Of a stretch of DNA of 64,000 nucleotides, positions 26,215-35,214 are shown in pieces (position 1 is the first letter of the stretch; every line of letters begins with the position of its first letter). The translations under genes were made by a program, and so were the position numbers. This DNA is from Pedobacter sp. Leaf41 (lineage in GTDB: Bacteria > Bacteroidota > Bacteroidia > Sphingobacteriales > Sphingobacteriaceae): the NCBI RefSeq assembly GCF_001422545.1, contig NZ_LMLE01000001.1, positions 928,127 to 992,126 of the forward strand, in the 5' to 3' direction. The notes beneath the pieces were generated by a model that was not told the origin of the DNA, made no database searches, and worked only from the letters and a program-made list of their open reading frames with translations.

Positions 26215-26730
26215 ATGAAAACAATTACTAAAATTATTGCTACCTCAGCAGCTGTAGTGGCTCTATTCTTTACAACAAATGTTAACGCACAATCTCGTAA
26301 CTTCGGTATTGGGCTAAATGTTGGCGTACCGACTAGCGATGCTTATAGTTTCGCAATTGGCGGAGATCTTCGTTACCAATTTAATGTAGACAAACAATTA
26401 TCAATCCCTGTTACAGCGGGTTATACGCACTTCAGCGGAAAAGAAATTGGCGATACTGGTGTTAATTACGGTAGTTTCGGATATATCCCAGTTAAAGTTG
26501 GTGCTAAATATTTCTTTAATCAGTCTGGATCTGGCTTATATGGCTTGGCAGAATTAGGTGCTGGTTTTGGTACTAATGAAGGTAGCGGAACATCATTTGT
26601 TTATTCACCAGCAGTTGGTTATTCTTGGGATAATGGATTGGATTTAGGTGTAAAATATGAAGGATTATCGCAAAACAGTGTTAACACTGGCTATTTCGGT
26701 TTACGTTTAGCTTACGGATTTAGCTTGTAA
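26215..26730 (+). CDS. Outer membrane beta-barrel protein
   Basis: A 171-residue protein with signal peptide MKTITKIIATSAAVVALFF ending NVNAQS. The mature part is a Gly/aromatic-rich small barrel of the OmpX/OmpA-transmembrane type, with alternating strands such as GIGLNVGVP, LRYQFNV, YIPVKVGAKYFF and the terminal aromatic strand FGLRLAYGFSL. It probably forms an 8-strand pore-less barrel. A related gene follows at 26887. Confidence 0.82.
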   Translation: MKTITKIIATSAAVVALFFTTNVNAQSRNFGIGLNVGVPTSDAYSFAIGGDLRYQFNVDKQLSIPVTAGYTHFSGKEIGDTGVNYGSFGYIPVKVGAKYFFNQSGSGLYGLAELGAGFGTNEGSGTSFVYSPAVGYSWDNGLDLGVKYEGLSQNSVNTGYFGLRLAYGFSL

Positions 26731-26749
26731 TCTATCAATAAAATAATTC

Positions 26750-26784
26750 AAAAAAGCCTTGACGAAAGTCGGGGCTTTTTTTTT
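26750..26784 (+). terminator. Terminator after the first barrel gene
   Basis: AAAAAAGCCTTGAC and GTCGGGGCTTTTTT pair (two G-U pairs) around a GAAA tetraloop, followed by further T. Confidence 0.88.
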
Positions 26785-26886
26785 ATTTTAAAAATTTCTG
26801 AATAAAATGAAAATTGTAAAATCTGTGAGAATCAATTTATCGTATATAAGCCAAAACCCTTAATTAATAATTTAAATTTATCTAAC

Positions 26887-27438
26887 ATGAAAACAATTAC
26901 TAAATTTTTTGCAGCTGCACTTGTCGCAGGTGCTGTTTTTACAGGATCGAACCTAAATGCACAAACCATGACAACTATGGATTCAGGATCTACCAACAAT
27001 GGAATGGCCTTTAAGGTAGGAGTGGGATTAAACGGTGGTTTGTTTAAGAAAAGTTCTCCTATGGAGTATGCTTACGGAGCCGATTTAAAACTTCAGTGGG
27101 ATTTAACTAAAGATGTTGCTATTACAGCATCTGGAGGTTATACAAAGCTTAAAGGCAGAAATAACTCTTTAGATTTTGGTTTTATTCCAGCCAAAGGTGG
27201 TGTTAAAGTTTTTGCTATTGAAAGAATGTATTTAGCTGCAGAAGCTGGTGCAGGCTTCGGCATTGAAGATGGCGCTAAAACTAACTTTATTTATACAGGT
27301 GGTCTTGGTTATGAGTGGAATAATGGTCTTGATATTGGTGCAAGATATGAAGGTTATGTAAATGATGTAGCTTCTACAACTTATTTCAGACAAACAGGTC
27401 AGTTTGCTTTAAGAATCGCTTATAATTTTAAATTATAA
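26887..27438 (+). CDS. Outer membrane beta-barrel protein, tandem paralog
   Basis: A 183-residue protein that shares the signal-peptide start MKTITK and the barrel layout with the gene 157 bases upstream: KVGVGLNGGLF, FGFIPAKGGVKVF, AEAGAGFGIEDGAKTNFIYTGGLGY and the terminal strand FALRIAYNFKL. It is probably a tandem duplicate that has diverged. Each copy has its own terminator, so they can be expressed separately. Confidence 0.82.
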   Translation: MKTITKFFAAALVAGAVFTGSNLNAQTMTTMDSGSTNNGMAFKVGVGLNGGLFKKSSPMEYAYGADLKLQWDLTKDVAITASGGYTKLKGRNNSLDFGFIPAKGGVKVFAIERMYLAAEAGAGFGIEDGAKTNFIYTGGLGYEWNNGLDIGARYEGYVNDVASTTYFRQTGQFALRIAYNFKL

Positions 27439-27459
27439 TTATAGCATCATATATTTCAG

Positions 27460-27487
27460 AAGCCCCGCAATTTGCGGGGCTTTTTTT
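27460..27487 (+). terminator. Terminator after the second barrel gene
   Basis: A perfect 9-bp stem AAGCCCCGC/GCGGGGCTT with loop AATTT and seven following T. Confidence 0.92.
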
Positions 27488-27534
27488 GTTTAATTAATAT
27501 TATAATTGCTATTTTGAGCGGAAAACCAAATACA

Positions 27535-28065
27535 ATGAAAAAAATATTCGGCATTGCCATATTAGCTACATTACTGGCCTGCAACCAAGCGGAGAAAAAC
27601 GCTACAGGTGATAAAGACACTTCCCAGAACAACGCAGCGAAGGTATCAAATGAGGTAAAGATCAACGATGTCAAAAAATCAGAGATATTAAATCAATATG
27701 TAGATCTAAAAAATGCATTGGTAGCTTCAGATTCTGCAGTTGGACAAAAAACTGCTAAGGCGTTAGAGAAAAGTTTAGCAAATTACGCGGGTTGTGAACC
27801 CACGGCAGAAATAGCAGCTAAAATTGCAGGCGTTAATGACCTTGCCATACAGCGCAAAAATTTTACTGTTTTGAGTGCGGATATCATTGCCTTATTCAAA
27901 TCGACAGAGATAGAATCAGGAACACTTTATGTTCAACATTGCCCAATGGCTAACAAAGGAGATGGAGGAGACTGGCTATCGAAAGAAAAGGAAATCAAAA
28001 ATCCTTATTATGGTAATCAGATGCTTGAATGCGGAAGAGTTGCAGAAGAGATTACATCGAAATAG
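27535..28065 (+). CDS. DUF3347 lipoprotein
   Basis: A 176-residue lipoprotein from ATG 27535 with a lipobox ending LLAC (C16). An in-frame GTG/TTG-type extension upstream overlaps the terminator and is rejected. The mature part contains the DUF3347 pattern: an N-terminal helix ILNQYVDLKNALVASD, then LYVQHCPMANKGDGGDWLSKE and NPYYGNQMLECG. The Cys, Met and His of this motif suggest copper or other metal binding, as in CusB/CusA-linked proteins of this group. No efflux genes are adjacent. Confidence 0.83.
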   Translation: MKKIFGIAILATLLACNQAEKNATGDKDTSQNNAAKVSNEVKINDVKKSEILNQYVDLKNALVASDSAVGQKTAKALEKSLANYAGCEPTAEIAAKIAGVNDLAIQRKNFTVLSADIIALFKSTEIESGTLYVQHCPMANKGDGGDWLSKEKEIKNPYYGNQMLECGRVAEEITSK

Positions 28066-28197
28066 CATGAATGTCGGGAAAAATTAAGCATGATTGTTAC
28101 GTCTTTTTGACTGATTATTCATATTAATTTAACAGATTTGTTATGCATGTATATTAATTTTATATAATTTAGAAAGCTATAAACACAATACAATAAT

Positions 28198-29487
28198 ATG
28201 TCAGATATTGCAGAGATTAAAGTTGATGGTAAGACAATAGAATTGCCAGTAATTACAGGAACAGAAGATGAAAAAGCCATTGATATATCTAAGTTAAGAG
28301 ATCTTACAGGCTTTGTAACCTTAGATACTGGTTTTAAAAATACTGGTTCTACAAAAAGTAAAATCACTTTTTTAGATGGTGAAAAAGGAATCTTAAAATA
28401 TAGAGGATATTCTATAGAAGAACTTGCCGAAAAATCCAGCTTTTTAGAAGTATCATATTTGATCGTATATGGTGATTTGCCAACACAAGAGCAATTAGAT
28501 GCATTCCAAGGCGAAATAAGTAAGCATACCTTGATTCATGAGGATATGAAGAAATTCTTCGATGGTTATCCGTCGAGATCTCATCCAATGGGTCAACTTG
28601 GTTCTTTAATTTTCTCACTATCAACATTCTATCCAGAGTGCTTAAAGCCTAATCAAACTGCTGAAGAACAAAATCTAACCATCATTAAGTTATTGGCTAA
28701 GCTACCTACAATTGTTTCTTTTATTTATAAAAAAGCATTGGGCCATCCGCTTATCTATCCAAAAAATAAGTATGATTACGTAACCAATTTCCTTTGGATG
28801 ACATTTGGACAACGTACTGAGGATTACGATGTGAACCCGGTTGTTGTGAATGCGATGAACAAGTTACTGATTTTACATGCAGATCATGAGCAAAATTGCT
28901 CAACATCTACTGTTCGAATAGTGGGCTCATCAGATTGTAATTTGTATGCTTCAGTTGCGGCAGGTATCGCGGCACTTTGGGGGCCATTACATGGTGGTGC
29001 AAACCAAGCTGTTATCGATATGCTTGAGCTAATTAAGAACGATGGCGGAGATACAGAAAAATGGATTGCCAAAGCGAAAGACAAAAACGATCCTTTCCGT
29101 ATGATGGGCTTCGGACATAGAGTTTATAAAAACTTTGATCCAAGGGCAAAAATCATTAAGAAAGCTTGTGATGATATTTTGGAAAACTTGGGTATTGATG
29201 ATCCGATTTTAGAAATAGCTAAAAAATTAGAAGAGGCAGCATTAACTGATCAGTATTTCATTGATAGAAAGCTATATCCAAACGTAGATTTCTACTCAGG
29301 CATCATTTACAGAGCATTGGGATTTCCATCTGAAATGTTTACTGTGTTATTTGCCCTCGGTCGCTTACCGGGATGGATTGCTCAATGGAAAGAAATGCAT
29401 GAAAATAAAGAGCCGATTGGTCGTCCACGTCAAATTTACGTTGGTGAAACTGATAGAGCGTTCGTTGATATTAAGAGCAGAAAATAA
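28198..29487 (+). CDS. gltA: Citrate synthase
   Basis: A 429-residue hexameric-type (type II) citrate synthase that condenses oxaloacetate with acetyl-CoA. The family markers are the N-terminal GILKYRGYSIEELA, HADHEQNCST, the catalytic HGGANQAV segment, MGFGHRVYKNFDPRA and NVDFYSG with the catalytic Asp. It is monocistronic and closed by a long palindromic terminator. The length is typical. Confidence 0.96.
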   Translation: MSDIAEIKVDGKTIELPVITGTEDEKAIDISKLRDLTGFVTLDTGFKNTGSTKSKITFLDGEKGILKYRGYSIEELAEKSSFLEVSYLIVYGDLPTQEQLDAFQGEISKHTLIHEDMKKFFDGYPSRSHPMGQLGSLIFSLSTFYPECLKPNQTAEEQNLTIIKLLAKLPTIVSFIYKKALGHPLIYPKNKYDYVTNFLWMTFGQRTEDYDVNPVVVNAMNKLLILHADHEQNCSTSTVRIVGSSDCNLYASVAAGIAALWGPLHGGANQAVIDMLELIKNDGGDTEKWIAKAKDKNDPFRMMGFGHRVYKNFDPRAKIIKKACDDILENLGIDDPILEIAKKLEEAALTDQYFIDRKLYPNVDFYSGIIYRALGFPSEMFTVLFALGRLPGWIAQWKEMHENKEPIGRPRQIYVGETDRAFVDIKSRK

Positions 29488-29503
29488 TAATTATTTACTC
29501 CAT

Positions 29504-29535
29504 AAAAAAAGCTTCAGAATTCTGAAGCTTTTTTT
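29504..29535. terminator. Bidirectional terminator after gltA
   Basis: A 32-bp perfect palindrome (A run, GCTTCAGAATTCTGAAGC, T run). It lies between convergent genes and can stop transcription from both sides. Confidence 0.9.
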
Positions 29536-29551
29536 ATGCCCATTATTTTGA

Positions 29552-30679
29552 TCAGGTTACTACGTAATAGATTAGATTGAGCATCACCATTTCAGTTAAT
29601 TTAAGTGATAAAAAGTATAATATAATGATCATGATCATCTTCCCAACTACTTTTTTTCGTTGGTAAAATATTTTCAACGCATTAAACATATACCAGCAAA
29701 TCCACACGAAAATAGCTATTCCAATGAGGCTTGACATGTTGGAATCTTCGCCGAAAATATATTTTATTAACGGTTTTGTAAATATGGAAACGATAAAAAA
29801 TGCAGTCATTCCATGTATTGTGAAGATTAGGTGATCCAGATAATAAATGTGATTTCTTCTAAAATTCCACATAATGAATAGTGCAAGCAAAGGCATCATC
29901 AGAAAATATTGCTTTGGTCTGTTGTGTTCAAGGGTTTCTTGAATAACCTCCGCTTTTTCTCCGATTGAGATAGCACGCTTCTTGATCATTCGATCTAACC
30001 AATTATCCTGCTCTATAGGATTTAAAGTTTTCTGCCTGGCTAAATATGCAGCATAAGTACTGTCATTTCGATCATCGTGAATTTCACTAAACTTTCCAAT
30101 TACCTTAGTTAACGAATCCGATCGATTAGCTTTGTTCAGCTTTTTCAGATTTTCTAAGGCTATTTTTTGATCTTTGAAACTTAAGGCTTTGAAATCTTCT
30201 CGATCTAAATCTTCCGCGATATGCTTGGTGGTTTCGTTCATGATGCCTGGTACTGCTTTTACCAGTCCGGCATTTTTCAAAACTTTGTTTACACTATCTA
30301 GTGTAGCTTTTCTTTTTTGAGATTGGGCGGCAGTTACAGGCTTGTGTTCGTTTTCTATTTCGACATGTTTAGGCGAGTAGGCAACCAAAAAATAAACAAT
30401 AGATACAAAAATGTACATGCTTACCGGATTGATATATCTGGCTCTTTTTCCAGCTAAATAATCTAACGTAACCTGGCCAGGTTTAGTTAAAAGAGGAACA
30501 AGTGTTTGAAAAAATTTATTATCAAAATGGAAGTAATGTGCAATGCTATGGCTAATGAAGCCCCAAAAACTTTCTTTTAATTCTAGATTGGGTTGCCCGC
30601 AATTGCTACAATAATGTTTTTCTACATGCGAGCCACAATTTAAACAATTGTGTTCTTTTCTATACTTACCAGCTGACAT
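29552..30679 (-). CDS. DUF3667 membrane protein
   Basis: A 375-residue protein. Residues 10-30 form a zinc-ribbon-like pair (CLNCG and CSNCGQ), followed by the family stretch KESFWGFISHSIAHYFHFDNKF, then TLDYLAGKRARYINP. Four or so hydrophobic helices are present, including FMMPLLALFIMW-type segments near the C-terminus; the central region is soluble. It is a typical Bacteroidota DUF3667 protein of unknown function in the inner membrane. The nupG-like gene lies just upstream on the same strand. Confidence 0.85.
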   Translation of the reverse strand: MSAGKYRKEHNCLNCGSHVEKHYCSNCGQPNLELKESFWGFISHSIAHYFHFDNKFFQTLVPLLTKPGQVTLDYLAGKRARYINPVSMYIFVSIVYFLVAYSPKHVEIENEHKPVTAAQSQKRKATLDSVNKVLKNAGLVKAVPGIMNETTKHIAEDLDREDFKALSFKDQKIALENLKKLNKANRSDSLTKVIGKFSEIHDDRNDSTYAAYLARQKTLNPIEQDNWLDRMIKKRAISIGEKAEVIQETLEHNRPKQYFLMMPLLALFIMWNFRRNHIYYLDHLIFTIHGMTAFFIVSIFTKPLIKYIFGEDSNMSSLIGIAIFVWICWYMFNALKIFYQRKKVVGKMIMIIILYFLSLKLTEMVMLNLIYYVVT

Positions 30680-30696
30680 AGGTGATTTCGAAATAT

Positions 30697-32085
30697 TTAG
30701 TGGGTAATGGCATCAATAGCTTTCTCTTCTGCTTTGGTGTGTTTGTGCTTAAATAATAGTGCAAATAAAACCGTAATGATTAAAGCATAAATGGCGAATG
30801 TTAGCCACACGCTGTGCCAGTTTATAACCGGTATTGCTCTACTCAATTGACCATTATCTAAAACAGAAATTCCTTTTGAACCTAGGAAACTAATTAATAG
30901 CTTATTATTAGGTTGTGCTGAAACTAATGTTGCTAATTCTTGAATAGTAGTGTATGCGCTTGTAAAATATTTTTGAATGATCCAGCCCGATGTTAAACTT
31001 CCTAAAATTGCTCCAAATCCATTTGTCATCATCATAAACATACCCTGGGCTGAGGAACGCATTTTTGGAGTAGTTGAAGTTTCAACAAATAATGATCCTG
31101 AAATGTTAAAAAAGTCAAACGCCATTCCATAAACAATACAACTTAAAATGATCATCCACAATCCATCAGCTGGATTTCCAAAGGCAAATAAACCAAATCT
31201 GAATACCCAGGCCAGCATAGAAATAACCATTACGTTCTTAATTCCATACCTTTTTAAGAAAAAGGGGATGGCTAGAATGAACAGTGTTTCGGAAATTTGA
31301 GAAATTGATAAAATTAAGGTGGATCTTTTTACTACATAGAGTTCAGCATATTGGGGAAACATTTTAAATTCATCAAGAAACACATCTCCATATGCATTTG
31401 TTAATTGCAATGCTCCACCTAAAAACATTGAGAAAATAAAAAATAATGCCATTTTATAATCTGCGAATAATTTGAAGGATTCTAGCCCTAATTTTTGCAC
31501 CCATGATTTTTTATCGCTGATTAACTTTAATGGTTTACATGCAGGAAGAGTAAATGAATAAATGCCTAATGCAAAAGCACTTACTCCAGCTATGTAGAAT
31601 TGATTTGCACTTGCTTTATTACCTGTTAAATTGGTAATCCACATGGCCACAATAAATCCTACGGTTCCCCAAACCCTTATTGGTGGAAAACTTTTAATAA
31701 CATCAAATTCGCTATTTTTAAGCGTTGTATAGCTAATAGAATTGCTTAATGCGATGGTGGGCATATAAAAACACATTGCCAATAATATCACCCAAAAGAA
31801 ACTGTTAGGGCTTGTCACTTGTGGTAAGTAAAACATTACACAGGCATACAAAATATGTAAAACAGCATACAGTTTTTCTGCATTAATCCATTTGTCTGCC
31901 ATAATACCAGTTAAGGTCGGCATGAAAAGGGAAGCAATACCCATTGTTGAAAATATGATTCCGAAGTCTGCACCATCCCATTGTTTGGTTCCGAACCAAT
32001 AGTTTGCAATTGTAATAAGCCATGCTGCCCACACAAAAAATTGCATAAAGCTCATCAAGGTTAAGCGGAACTTAACATTCATCAT
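30697..32085 (-). CDS. nupG: Nucleoside:H+ symporter (NupG-like MFS)
   Basis: A 462-residue transporter with about 12 membrane helices. It starts MMNVKFRLTLMSFMQFFVWAAW and has the loop GIMADKWINAEKLYAVLHI and motifs WGTVGFIVAMW and AQGMFMMMTNGFGAILGS. This matches the nucleoside:proton symporter branch of the MFS (NupG/XapB). It should import purine and pyrimidine nucleosides across the inner membrane. It is the first gene of a two-gene unit with the DUF3667 gene. Confidence 0.85.
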   Translation of the reverse strand: MMNVKFRLTLMSFMQFFVWAAWLITIANYWFGTKQWDGADFGIIFSTMGIASLFMPTLTGIMADKWINAEKLYAVLHILYACVMFYLPQVTSPNSFFWVILLAMCFYMPTIALSNSISYTTLKNSEFDVIKSFPPIRVWGTVGFIVAMWITNLTGNKASANQFYIAGVSAFALGIYSFTLPACKPLKLISDKKSWVQKLGLESFKLFADYKMALFFIFSMFLGGALQLTNAYGDVFLDEFKMFPQYAELYVVKRSTLILSISQISETLFILAIPFFLKRYGIKNVMVISMLAWVFRFGLFAFGNPADGLWMIILSCIVYGMAFDFFNISGSLFVETSTTPKMRSSAQGMFMMMTNGFGAILGSLTSGWIIQKYFTSAYTTIQELATLVSAQPNNKLLISFLGSKGISVLDNGQLSRAIPVINWHSVWLTFAIYALIITVLFALLFKHKHTKAEEKAIDAITH

Positions 32086-32148
32086 ATTCGTTTGTTTGAT
32101 TTTTTTGAAGTAAAGGCTGAATATAGAACTATTTTAAAACATTATTCA

Positions 32149-32189
32149 AAAAAGAACCCAAATTATTTTAAACAATTTGGGTTCTTTTT
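32149..32189. terminator. Terminator of the etfB-etfA-bfn unit
   Basis: A perfect 16-bp stem AAAAAGAACCCAAATT/AATTTGGGTTCTTTTT with a 9-base loop. It lies 50 bases past the bifunctional-nuclease stop on the minus strand and upstream of nupG. Confidence 0.9.
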
Positions 32190-32238
32190 AAATTTCCATT
32201 TTCTCGGAGGATTTTACGTAAGAATCAATAACAATTTA

Positions 32239-32853
32239 TTAGGAAGTTCCTCTTTTATTTAACTCATCTCTCAATCGGGCAGCTTTTTCATAGGCTTCTT
32301 CAGCAATTGCTTCCTGGAGTTTCTGTTGAAGTTCTTCAATTGTCAAATCACCAAATCCTTGCTGTTGCGATGAACCTGGCGTTACATCAGCATCAGGTTC
32401 TTTGGCAATCGAATCCATGTTTTCTAAGAATAAAAAATCATTGCCTTCAATTACAATCCCTGCAGAGGCCAGTATAAATTCATAAGTATAAATTAAAGCG
32501 TTAAACCGAACAGCGAGCGCAATTGCATCTGAGGTTCTCGCATCAATTTCATGGGTGGTTTTTCCATCGCTACAGATTAGTTTTGCATAAAACACACCAT
32601 CGACCAAATTATAAATAATGATTTCTTGTATGTTGATATGAAAAGTGTCAGCCATTGATTTAAATAAATCGTGGGTTAATGGCCTGCTGGGAGTCATCTT
32701 TTCAATTTCAATAGCAATTGCCTGAGCTTCAAATGCGCCTATAATAATGGGCAATCTTCGGCGGCCATTTACTTCTCCTAAAACCAGGGCATAAGCACCA
32801 GATTGAGTCTGGCTGTAAGATAAACCTACAATATCTAATTTAACTTTTTTCAT
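32239..32853 (-). CDS. Bifunctional nuclease (BFN) with UVR motif
   Basis: A 204-residue protein. Residues 1-145 are the BFN (DUF151) domain, with YALVLGEVNGRRRLPIIIG, EAQAIAIEIEK and DARTSDAIALAVR. Residues about 165-204 form a UVR-type helical hairpin (EELQQKLQEAIAEEAYEKAARLRDEL). BFN proteins have reported RNase/DNase activity, but their physiological role is poorly defined. It is the last gene of the minus-strand unit with etfB and etfA. Confidence 0.87.
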   Translation of the reverse strand: MKKVKLDIVGLSYSQTQSGAYALVLGEVNGRRRLPIIIGAFEAQAIAIEIEKMTPSRPLTHDLFKSMADTFHINIQEIIIYNLVDGVFYAKLICSDGKTTHEIDARTSDAIALAVRFNALIYTYEFILASAGIVIEGNDFLFLENMDSIAKEPDADVTPGSSQQQGFGDLTIEELQQKLQEAIAEEAYEKAARLRDELNKRGTS

Positions 32854-32907
32854 ATATGATTTTCAAACCTCACATATTTTTAGATATGCGAGGTTCAAAG
32901 TAATTTA

Positions 32908-33876
32908 TTATCCTTTATGTGCTTTTAAAGCTTCTATTAATTTTGGTACAACTTCAAAAGCATCACCAACAATACCGTAATCTGCTACTTTGAAAAAAGG
33001 CGCTTCAGGATCTTTGTTGATCACCACGATTACTTTTGACGAACTTACACCAGCCAAATGTTGAATTGCACCAGATATGCCGATGGCAATATACAAGTTG
33101 GGGCTGATGGAAATTCCTGTTTGACCCACGTGTTCTGAATGCGGTCTCCAATCTGCATCAGAAACTGGTTTTGAACAAGCGGTTGCAGCACCCAATAAAC
33201 CTGCTAATTCTTCAATCATTCCCCAGTTTTCAGGACCTTTTAAACCACGCCCGGCAGATACCACTAATTCTGCATCTGGAAGTGAAACTTTATCAGTTGC
33301 TCTTACAATATCTTTGATAACAGTTCCTAAGTCCGATTGTTTAACATCAGCAGAGAAGGTTTCAATAGCAGCCTCGGTGCTATTTTCTTTCACACCAAAA
33401 GCATTCGGATTTAAGGCTATTACTTTATTTGCCGATGTTAATTCGGTAATGGCAAAGGCTTTACCAGAAAATGCAGTTTTTTTAACCGAAAATTTTCCAT
33501 CTGTACTAGGCAACTCAACAGCCCCATCTGCCAAACCAGCTTTAAGCTTCACTGCAATACGAGGTGCTAAACCTTTACCAGAGAATGAATTGGATAATAC
33601 GACGATGTCTGCATTTTCTTGTCCAGCAGCTGCAGCAATTACGCTTGCGTAAGCCTGGTTTACAAACGTTTTTAACTGATCTACACTTACATTTAAAACC
33701 TTCGATGCACCGTATTTACCTAACTCTTTTAATTCACTTTCCGCAACATCGCCAATAGAAATGGCAATTAACTTGGTCGATTGTTGATCGGCAATGGCTT
33801 TGGCGTATGAAACTGCCTCGAAAACAGATTTCTTAAACTTCCCTTCAGCTTGTTCTACATATACTAATACTGACAT
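32908..33876 (-). CDS. etfA: Electron transfer flavoprotein alpha subunit
   Basis: A 322-residue ETF alpha subunit that binds FAD and passes electrons from acyl-CoA dehydrogenases to the quinone pool. The C-terminal FAD domain shows SAGRGLKGPENW, the conserved ADWRPHSEHVGQTG and the IAIGISGAIQHLAG segment. It follows etfB on the same strand with an 86-base gap, and the pair would form the heterodimer. Dehydrogenase partners are not in the window. Confidence 0.95.
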   Translation of the reverse strand: MSVLVYVEQAEGKFKKSVFEAVSYAKAIADQQSTKLIAISIGDVAESELKELGKYGASKVLNVSVDQLKTFVNQAYASVIAAAAGQENADIVVLSNSFSGKGLAPRIAVKLKAGLADGAVELPSTDGKFSVKKTAFSGKAFAITELTSANKVIALNPNAFGVKENSTEAAIETFSADVKQSDLGTVIKDIVRATDKVSLPDAELVVSAGRGLKGPENWGMIEELAGLLGAATACSKPVSDADWRPHSEHVGQTGISISPNLYIAIGISGAIQHLAGVSSSKVIVVINKDPEAPFFKVADYGIVGDAFEVVPKLIEALKAHKG

Positions 33877-33962
33877 ATTTTTATCTTAAATCTCCGATGG
33901 AGATGTTTATCTACTCAATTAATTATCTCTGTTTTTTCAAGTTCAAACTTAACTAGATCCTA

Positions 33963-34700
33963 TTAAATCACTTTAGCTTCACTATGTAGCAAGCCAATTA
34001 ACGACTCCGTCTGATCTGCAGGAATTAATTTCACTGTACCGCGTGGAGCTGGAGTTTCATATTTTGTCACCTTAATAACTTCCTCAATCGAAACTGGATC
34101 AACAACAGTTAAAGGTTTTGTTCTTGCGCTCATAATACCACGCATGTTAGGGATTTTAGGTTCAGCAACCCCTTCAGCACAGCTTGCTACAAACTTACCA
34201 TTAACGGTAACTACTTCTTTTCCACCTTCAATTTCTCTTTCTAAAGTTGCATTGTCTCCATCGATGTCAAGTTTTTTGATGATCGAAATTGAGGGTAGGT
34301 CTAAAAATTCGCCTACCATTGCGGCTACCTGATTTCCATTATAATCAATAGACTCGCGTCCGGTTAAAATGATATTGAAATCTTTATCCTTTGCGTATTC
34401 TGCAATTTGCTTAGCTACGAAATATGCATCACGTGGAGCAGCATTCACTCTAACGGCGTCATCTGCGCCAATTGCAAGCGCTTTTCTGATGGTCGGATCG
34501 TTTGCAGCTTCGCCAACATTGATTACAGTTACTGTTCCTTTACCACCTTCGGCTAACTCAATTGCTCTCGATAACGCTATTTCATCATAAGGATTAACAA
34601 TATATTGTACTCCGGCTGTATTGAATTCGGTATTATCATTGGTAAAAGTTATTTTTGTAGTCGTGTCGGGCACGTTACTGATACAAACTAATATTTTCAT
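33963..34700 (-). CDS. etfB: Electron transfer flavoprotein beta subunit
   Basis: A 245-residue ETF beta subunit. It starts MKILVCISNVPDTTTKI and has NPYDEIALSRAIEL and DYNGNQVAAMVGEFL, typical of the AMP-binding small subunit. It is the first gene of the etfB-etfA-bfn unit. Confidence 0.95.
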   Translation of the reverse strand: MKILVCISNVPDTTTKITFTNDNTEFNTAGVQYIVNPYDEIALSRAIELAEGGKGTVTVINVGEAANDPTIRKALAIGADDAVRVNAAPRDAYFVAKQIAEYAKDKDFNIILTGRESIDYNGNQVAAMVGEFLDLPSISIIKKLDIDGDNATLEREIEGGKEVVTVNGKFVASCAEGVAEPKIPNMRGIMSARTKPLTVVDPVSIEEVIKVTKYETPAPRGTVKLIPADQTESLIGLLHSEAKVI

Positions 34701-34828
34701 ATGTTAATTTGGGTTTTAGTGAATATGAAATTATCAAAGCTTTAAGTAAGGCTTCTGATTTATCATACTATTGGTCTTATTTATATATGGTCTTTCTGCA
34801 AATTTAATTAAAAAAGCAAGGAAATAAA

Positions 34829-35164
34829 ATGTCATCAAGCCGTTTAGCAAAGTTATTGGAGTTTTTAGAAAGTGATCCGAACGATCCGTTTATACTATAT
34901 GCCTTAGCCACAGAGTATAACACTCAAAATGATAAAGAAAAGGCCTATTCTTTTTACCTTCAGTTAACGGATAAACATCCAGGTTATGTAGGAACTTATT
35001 ATCATTTAGGTAAGTTACTGGAAAAAGATGATCAAAAAGATAAAGCGATTGAAGTATATCAAAAAGGAATGGCTGTAGCCCGTAATAAGAGAGATATGCA
35101 TGCATTTTCTGAGTTGCAAGGTGCGTACAATACTGCTGCAGGTTTAGATTATGAAGATGAATAA
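34829..35164 (+). CDS. Small TPR protein
   Basis: A 111-residue protein with about two tetratricopeptide repeats (DPFILYALATEYNTQNDKEK and YVGTYYHLGKLLEKDDQKD) plus a third partial one. It is a cytoplasmic protein-interaction module; I cannot name the partner. It is divergent from etfB and precedes chrA by 50 bases on the same strand. Confidence 0.8.
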   Translation: MSSSRLAKLLEFLESDPNDPFILYALATEYNTQNDKEKAYSFYLQLTDKHPGYVGTYYHLGKLLEKDDQKDKAIEVYQKGMAVARNKRDMHAFSELQGAYNTAAGLDYEDE

Positions 35165-35214
35165 TTTAGTGAGTCCTTTTCAATTATTTGTTTATTGTTA
35201 ATCAGCTAGAATAA